Shown in pieces: positions 60,190-64,000 of a stretch of DNA of 64,000 nucleotides. The DNA is taken from NCBI RefSeq assembly GCF_013404595.1, contig NZ_JABVAX010000010.1:28494-92493 (forward strand), given 5' to 3'. How positions within the stretch are numbered: the first letter of the stretch is position 1; each line of letters opens with the position of its first letter. The notes beneath the pieces were generated by a model. The model made no database searches. It had not been told where the DNA came from and was given only the letters and a program-made list of their open reading frames with translations. The DNA comes from Jannaschia marina. Lineage in GTDB: Bacteria; Pseudomonadota; Alphaproteobacteria; Rhodobacterales; Rhodobacteraceae. Position numbers and translations under genes: made by a program.

Positions 60190-60902
60190 CCGACCGCCGC
60201 CTCCGGACACTTTGGCTCTGTCTCACGCTGATCGCCCTCCCGGGCGCGGCGCTGGCGCAGGAGGTCTCGCTCGACTTTGGCGAGGATTCGGTCAGCCTGC
60301 GGACGGTGCAGCTGATCGCGCTCCTGACGGTGCTGAGCCTCGCGCCCGGGATCGCGATCACGGTGACCTGTTTCCCGTTCATCGTGACCGTCCTGTCGAT
60401 CATGCGACAGGCGATCGGGCTGCAGGCGGCACCGCCCAACATGCTGATCGTGAGCCTCGCGCTCTTTCTGACCTACTTCGTGATGGAGCCGGTCGCGATG
60501 GCGGCCTGGGAGGCGGGGATCGGGCCGCTCAGCCGGGGCGAGATGGAGGCGGCGACGGCCCTGCCGGCGGCGGTGGAGCCGTTCCGCGCCTTCATGCTGG
60601 CCCGCGTCGATGCCGACACGCTGGCCCATCTGCAGGCGTTGCGTCCGGGCGCGGGGCGGGATGCGCTCTCGGTGCTCGTGCCGTCGTTCCTGCTGTCCGA
60701 GGTCACGCGGGCGTTCCAGATCGGTTTCCTCGTCTTCATGCCGTTTCTCATCATCGACATGGTCGCCGCGGCCATCCTGATGTCGATGGGGATGATGATG
60801 GTCCCGCCCGCGATCATCTCGCTTCCGTTCAAGCTCGCCTTCTTCGTCGTCGTCGACGGCTGGACGCTGGTGTCCGGCGCGCTCGTGCGCAGCTATCTCT
60901 AA
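60186..60902 (+). CDS. fliP: Flagellar export gate protein FliP
   Basis: 238 aa, GTG start. Cleavable signal (LWLCLTLIALPGAALA), then four membrane helices. TVQLIALLTVLSLAPGIAITVTCFPFIVTVLSIMRQAIGLQAAPPNMLIVSLALFLTYFVM and LVPSFLLSEVTRAFQIGFLVFMPFLIIDMVAAAILMSMGMMMVPPAIISLPFKLAFFVVVDGW (each conserved over several blocks) identify FliP. Ends 12 bp before the FliG-like gene. Confidence 0.95.
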   Translation: MTDRRLRTLWLCLTLIALPGAALAQEVSLDFGEDSVSLRTVQLIALLTVLSLAPGIAITVTCFPFIVTVLSIMRQAIGLQAAPPNMLIVSLALFLTYFVMEPVAMAAWEAGIGPLSRGEMEAATALPAAVEPFRAFMLARVDADTLAHLQALRPGAGRDALSVLVPSFLLSEVTRAFQIGFLVFMPFLIIDMVAAAILMSMGMMMVPPAIISLPFKLAFFVVVDGWTLVSGALVRSYL

Positions 60903-60914
60903 GGAAAGGTTCCC

Positions 60915-61493
60915 ATGTCCGCCCTGCCTGATCGCAAGCCGGCCGCCGCGCTCCCCGTCACAAACGCCGAGAAGGCGCGCGCGCTCATCGCCATGCTGGA
61001 GCCCGGCGAGAAACAGGCGGCAGCGCATTCGCCCGAGCAGTTGCGGGCCTGGGCGCGGGATCTGATCCGGACGGTAGAGGGAAGCGGGCGGGGGGCCGGG
61101 ACCGTCTCGCCGCCCTCACCAAAACCGAAGCGCCACGCGCTCTTCTCGAAGGCTGCACCGACGCTCACTGCGCCGCCCGCCGCGGCTCCCACACGACCGG
61201 AGCCTGTCCGCCCGCGCGCCGCCGCCCGGATGACCCTTGCCGCGCCGGTCCAACACGAGCCCGTTGCGGCCGCCGCGCCGGACGTCCGCCTGCCGCCTGC
61301 GGACGTGCGGCGTATCGTCGAGGCGACGGTGGAGCCCGCGACACTCGCACGCGAGCATCCGGCCGTCATCGCCATGACCCTGATCGGCAAGCCCACGATC
61401 GAGCAGGCCGCCGCGTTGCGCCGATTACCTGGCGGGCAGGTGCGCGCGGTGCACCGGGCTCTGCGTCAGTTCGAGGGCGCAGAGCCCGGCTGA
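60915..61493 (+). CDS. FliG-like protein of unknown function
   Basis: 192 aa, with AAGGAAAGG upstream. Residues ~14-48 (LPVTNAEKARALIAMLEPGEKQAAAHSPEQLRAWARDLI) recall the FliG N-terminal MS-ring-binding domain. Residues ~50-125 are a Pro/Ala/Arg linker. Residues ~126-190 (VRRIVEATVEPATLAREHPAVIAMTLIGKPTIEQAAALRRLPGGQVRAVHRAL) resemble the FliG middle domain, including an EHPxxIA motif that contacts FliM in real FliG. There is no C-terminal torque helix, so it cannot replace FliG. Last gene of the fliF operon. Confidence 0.6.
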   Translation: MSALPDRKPAAALPVTNAEKARALIAMLEPGEKQAAAHSPEQLRAWARDLIRTVEGSGRGAGTVSPPSPKPKRHALFSKAAPTLTAPPAAAPTRPEPVRPRAAARMTLAAPVQHEPVAAAAPDVRLPPADVRRIVEATVEPATLAREHPAVIAMTLIGKPTIEQAAALRRLPGGQVRAVHRALRQFEGAEPG

Positions 61494-61500
61494 AGATCGC

Positions 61501-63156
61501 TCAGCGGCTGAACTTCTTGTGCAGCACGCGCTTCGGCTCGAGCGAGTCGGGGCCGAGGCGGCGAGCCTTGTCCGCCTCGTAGGCCTCGAAGTTGCCTTCG
61601 AACCATTCGACGTGACTGTTTCCCTCGAAGGCGAGGATATGCGTGCAGAGCCGGTCGAGGAAGAAGCGGTCGTGCGAGATGACGACGGCGCAACCGGCGA
61701 ACTCCCCGATCGCATCCTCGAGCGCGCGGAGCGTCTCGACGTCGAGGTCGTTCGTTGGCTCGTCGAGCAGCAGGACATTACCGCCGTCCTTCAGGAGCCG
61801 CGCCATGTGAACGCGGTTGCGCTCCCCGCCCGAGAGGACGCCGACCTTCTTCTGCTGGTCCGGACCCTTGAAGTTGAACGCCCCGCAATAGGCGCGGGAC
61901 GCCACTTCGGCATCGCCCAGCTTGATGAGTTCCGCCCCGCCCGAGATCGCTTCCCAGACGTTGTGCTCGGGGTTCAGCTCGTCGCGCGACTGGTCGACGT
62001 AGGACATCTTGACCGTGTCGCCGACCTCGATCTTGCCGGCGTCGGGCGTTTCCTGCCCGGTGATCATCCGGAAGAGCGTCGACTTGCCCGCGCCGTTCGC
62101 GCCGATCACGCCGACGATGCCGCCGGGCGGGAGCGAGAACGAGAGGTTCTCGAACAGGAGCTTGTCGCCATAGGCCTTGGTCAGGCCCTCGGCTTCGATC
62201 ACCTTGTTGCCGAGGCGCGGGCCGTTCGGGATGATGATCTGCGCCTTGCCGACGAGCTCCTTTTCGGAGCGATCCGCCATCTCGTGGTAGGCGTTGATGC
62301 GGGCCTTCGACTTGGTCTGCCGGGCCTTGGCGTTAGACCGCATCCACTCCAGTTCGCGGGCCAGCGTCTTCTGGCGCGACTTGTCCTCGCGGGCCTCCTG
62401 CTCCAGCCGTTTGGCCTTTTGCTCGACCCAGCTGGAGTAGTTGCCCTCCCACGGAATGCCGCGCCCGCGCTCCAGCTCCAGGATCCAGGACGTGATGTCG
62501 TCGAGGAAGTAGCGGTCGTGCGTGACGATCAGGCAGGTGCCCTTGTAGTCGATCAGGTGACGCTGCAGCCAGGCGATCGTCTCGGCGTCGAGGTGGTTGG
62601 TCGGCTCGTCGAGGAGGAGCATGTCGGGCGCATCGAGCAGCAGCTTGCAGAGAGCGACACGGCGCCGCTCGCCACCCGAGAGATTGGCGGTGTTGGCGTC
62701 GTCGGGCGGGCAGCGCAGGGCTTCGAGCGCGATGTCGACGCGGCTGTCGAGATCCCAGAGGTTCTTCGAGTCGATCTCGTCCTGGAGCTTGCCCATCTCC
62801 TCGGCGGTCTCGTCCGAGTAGTTCATGGCCAGTTCGTTGTAGCGGTCGAGGATGGCCTGCTGATCGGCGACGCCTTCCATGACGTTCTCGCGCACGGTCT
62901 TGGTGTCGTCGAGTTCCGGTTCCTGGCTCAGGTAGCCCACCTTGATGCCCTCGGCGGCCCAGGCCTCTCCCTGGAAGTCCTTGTCCTGGCCGGCCATGAT
63001 CCGCATCAGGGAGGACTTGCCGGTACCGTTGACGCCGACGACGCCGATCTTCACGCCGGGGAGGAACGACAGCCGGATGTTCTCGAACACCTTCTTGCCG
63101 CCCGGGTAGGTCTTGGACACGCCGTCCATGTGGTAGACGTATTGATAGCTCGCCAT
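61501..63156 (-). CDS. ettA: Energy-dependent translational throttle ATPase EttA (ABC-F)
   Basis: 551 aa soluble ABC-F protein. First ABC domain with Walker A GVNGTGKSS, signature LSGGERRRV and LLLDEPTNHLD; second with GANGAGKST, LSGGERNRV and LLLDEPTNDLD; between them the charged P-site tRNA-interaction linker (RLEQEAREDKSRQKTLARELEWMRSNAKARQTKSKARINAY). The arm YNELAMNYSDETAEEMGKLQDEID is present. It gates entry of ribosomes into elongation according to ATP level. ATG at 63156; chromosomal housekeeping gene outside the flagellar group. Confidence 0.93.
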   Translation of the reverse strand: MASYQYVYHMDGVSKTYPGGKKVFENIRLSFLPGVKIGVVGVNGTGKSSLMRIMAGQDKDFQGEAWAAEGIKVGYLSQEPELDDTKTVRENVMEGVADQQAILDRYNELAMNYSDETAEEMGKLQDEIDSKNLWDLDSRVDIALEALRCPPDDANTANLSGGERRRVALCKLLLDAPDMLLLDEPTNHLDAETIAWLQRHLIDYKGTCLIVTHDRYFLDDITSWILELERGRGIPWEGNYSSWVEQKAKRLEQEAREDKSRQKTLARELEWMRSNAKARQTKSKARINAYHEMADRSEKELVGKAQIIIPNGPRLGNKVIEAEGLTKAYGDKLLFENLSFSLPPGGIVGVIGANGAGKSTLFRMITGQETPDAGKIEVGDTVKMSYVDQSRDELNPEHNVWEAISGGAELIKLGDAEVASRAYCGAFNFKGPDQQKKVGVLSGGERNRVHMARLLKDGGNVLLLDEPTNDLDVETLRALEDAIGEFAGCAVVISHDRFFLDRLCTHILAFEGNSHVEWFEGNFEAYEADKARRLGPDSLEPKRVLHKKFSR

Positions 63157-63242
63157 GCTCGAAAGCCTCCGGAATTCGGGTCTGGGGGCCATGTATATCG
63201 GCACCCGGCCGGGGGCAACGCCCGACCGGGTGGCTTGCTCGC

Positions 63243-63521
63243 TCAGGCTGCCTTGTCGGAGACGTAGTCCTCCAGCAGGCGCTCGTTGCGGGCCTCCTCG
63301 ATCCGCTGGATGCGGTCGGAGCTCAGCCGTGCGTCGAAGCGGTACTTCACGAAGTTCACGAGGCTCAGCGTCAGCATCAGCACGGCGATGCCCCAGAAGC
63401 CCTTGGTCGAGAGCGGCACCTCGGGCGACTTGTAGAGGCTGATGGCAAGGAGCACGTAGCTCGCCACCACGCCGGCGAAGTTGAAGAAGATGATGAGGCG
63501 GTTGTCGTCGCTGCGGTCCAT
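63243..63521 (-). CDS. Two-helix inner-membrane protein (YiaAB-like)
   Basis: 92 aa. Two membrane helices (LIIFFNFAGVVASYVLLAISLY and GFWGIAVLMLTLSLVNFVKYRF) and a charged C-terminal tail with coiled-coil character (LSSDRIQRIEEARNERLLEDYV). The arrangement fits the YiaA/YiaB two-helix family, whose role is unknown. Three bases after the preceding small gene, so co-transcribed. Confidence 0.75.
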   Translation of the reverse strand: MDRSDDNRLIIFFNFAGVVASYVLLAISLYKSPEVPLSTKGFWGIAVLMLTLSLVNFVKYRFDARLSSDRIQRIEEARNERLLEDYVSDKAA

Positions 63522-63524
63522 GGG

Positions 63525-63872
63525 TCAGTCCTTTTCGTTGGTGTCGGTGGTCTTCAGGCGGGCCAGGATGTCGGCCCCGGTGGTCTTGCCGCGAGGGCCG
63601 AAACCCGCGTCGGCCATGCGCTCGGGCAGCGAGTCATGCGACAGCTCGCCTTCAATCTCCCGCAGGATGTCGGCCTGCTCGCCCGGGTCGTCCTGCTGCA
63701 GGACGCGGGCGACGAGCGCCTCGGCCTCGTCGATGGCAGTATCCTTGCCGAACGTCGTGCGCAGGCGCGACTGTATGGCCTGCTCCCGGCGGACGGCGCG
63801 GGCGGCCATGGCCCCCTGGCGCAGGTCGATCAGTCGGCGGTGCGTCTGCTCGATGGAGCGACGCAGGCGCAA
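63525..63872 (-). CDS. Small helical protein of unknown function
   Basis: 115 aa from a TTG at 63872, or 94 aa from the ATG at 63809; neither has a clear ribosome-binding site, so the start is uncertain. All-helical and charged (REQAIQSRLRTTFGKDTAIDEAEALVARVLQQDDPGEQADILREIEGEL, then LPERMADAGFGPRGKTTGADILARLKTT). No family recognised. Upstream to the window edge (63873-64000) nothing is recognisable. Confidence 0.6.
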   Translation of the reverse strand: MRLRRSIEQTHRRLIDLRQGAMAARAVRREQAIQSRLRTTFGKDTAIDEAEALVARVLQQDDPGEQADILREIEGELSHDSLPERMADAGFGPRGKTTGADILARLKTTDTNEKD

Positions 63873-64000
63873 AACGCTTGATATAGGTGAAAAACTCGAT
63901 CTACCAGATGTTGTGTTTGGGCCGGGCGAGCCCTCCCAACCCGCTGTGATCGCGGGCAAAGGCAGTGTTTTTGGTCGGTATTGGATGGGGTCGCTTCAGC

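Noticed and set aside
1..64000. tRNA, rRNA, riboswitch, origin or prophage
   Set aside because: Looked for by eye on both strands; no cloverleaf, conserved rRNA, known riboswitch core, integrase or phage structural gene was recognised.

Overview
The window looks like a chromosome segment from a high-GC, motile marine-type alphaproteobacterium of the order Rhodobacterales (Roseobacter/Rhodobacteraceae). The evidence is the choXWV-betICBA choline locus, TRAP and family-5 ABC importers, a PutA/Lrp pair, a FlaF/FlbT-type flagellin locus, the flagellar gene order, CtrA-like TTAA-N7-TTAA boxes and pervasive ATGA/GTGA start-stop overlaps. A BciA/DVR-type 8-vinyl reductase suggests chlorophyll-pigment synthesis, so the organism may be an aerobic anoxygenic phototroph, although no other photosynthesis gene is visible here.

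Layout: 1-3374 (minus) is a pseudaminic-acid operon (pseF, a fused pseG-pseH, pseI, and the start of an unidentified gene) that probably supplies sugar for flagellin. 3481-12632 is choline uptake and oxidation to glycine betaine: choX, choW and choV on the minus strand with VOC and GFA genes interleaved, and betI-betC-betB-betA divergent on the plus strand with a BetI-like operator between. 12645-20328 is mixed: a DUF1203 protein, a Tat-exported intradiol-dioxygenase-fold protein with a ferric-reductase-like membrane protein, an orphan solute-binding protein, a GNAT enzyme, an ECF sigma/anti-sigma/BciA operon, and an alpha/beta hydrolase divergent from an ArsR-type regulator.

20411-27179 is a family-5 (dipeptide/oligopeptide type) ABC importer operon that has been invaded twice: an antisense ccdAB toxin-antitoxin pair sits between the binding-protein and permease genes, and an unrecognised TPR-like gene sits exactly between the second permease and first ATPase genes. 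27186-33388 (minus) is a TRAP transporter (dctPQM) followed by an IclR regulator, an allantoinase-OHCU decarboxylase fusion and ureidoglycolate lyase; a GMC oxidoreductase diverges from it. putA and its Lrp-type regulator follow (35235-38827).

38970-61493 is a large part of a flagellar gene cluster: flagellin-flaF-flbT-DUF1217; fliI; flgBC-fliE-fliQ-flgFG-flgA-flgH-fliL-like; fliL-motE-motA-unknown-flhA-fliR-flhB; and fliF-fliH-fliN-fliP plus a degenerate FliG-like protein. A decayed IS5-family transposase and about 750 bp of apparently non-coding DNA interrupt it. fliG, fliM, motB, flgD/E/I/K/L and others are not in the window. The window ends with ettA and two small genes. No rRNA, tRNA, CRISPR or prophage was seen. 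Two loci carry arrays of perfect 3-nt-loop hairpins that share an identical arm and may be a dispersed repeat family.
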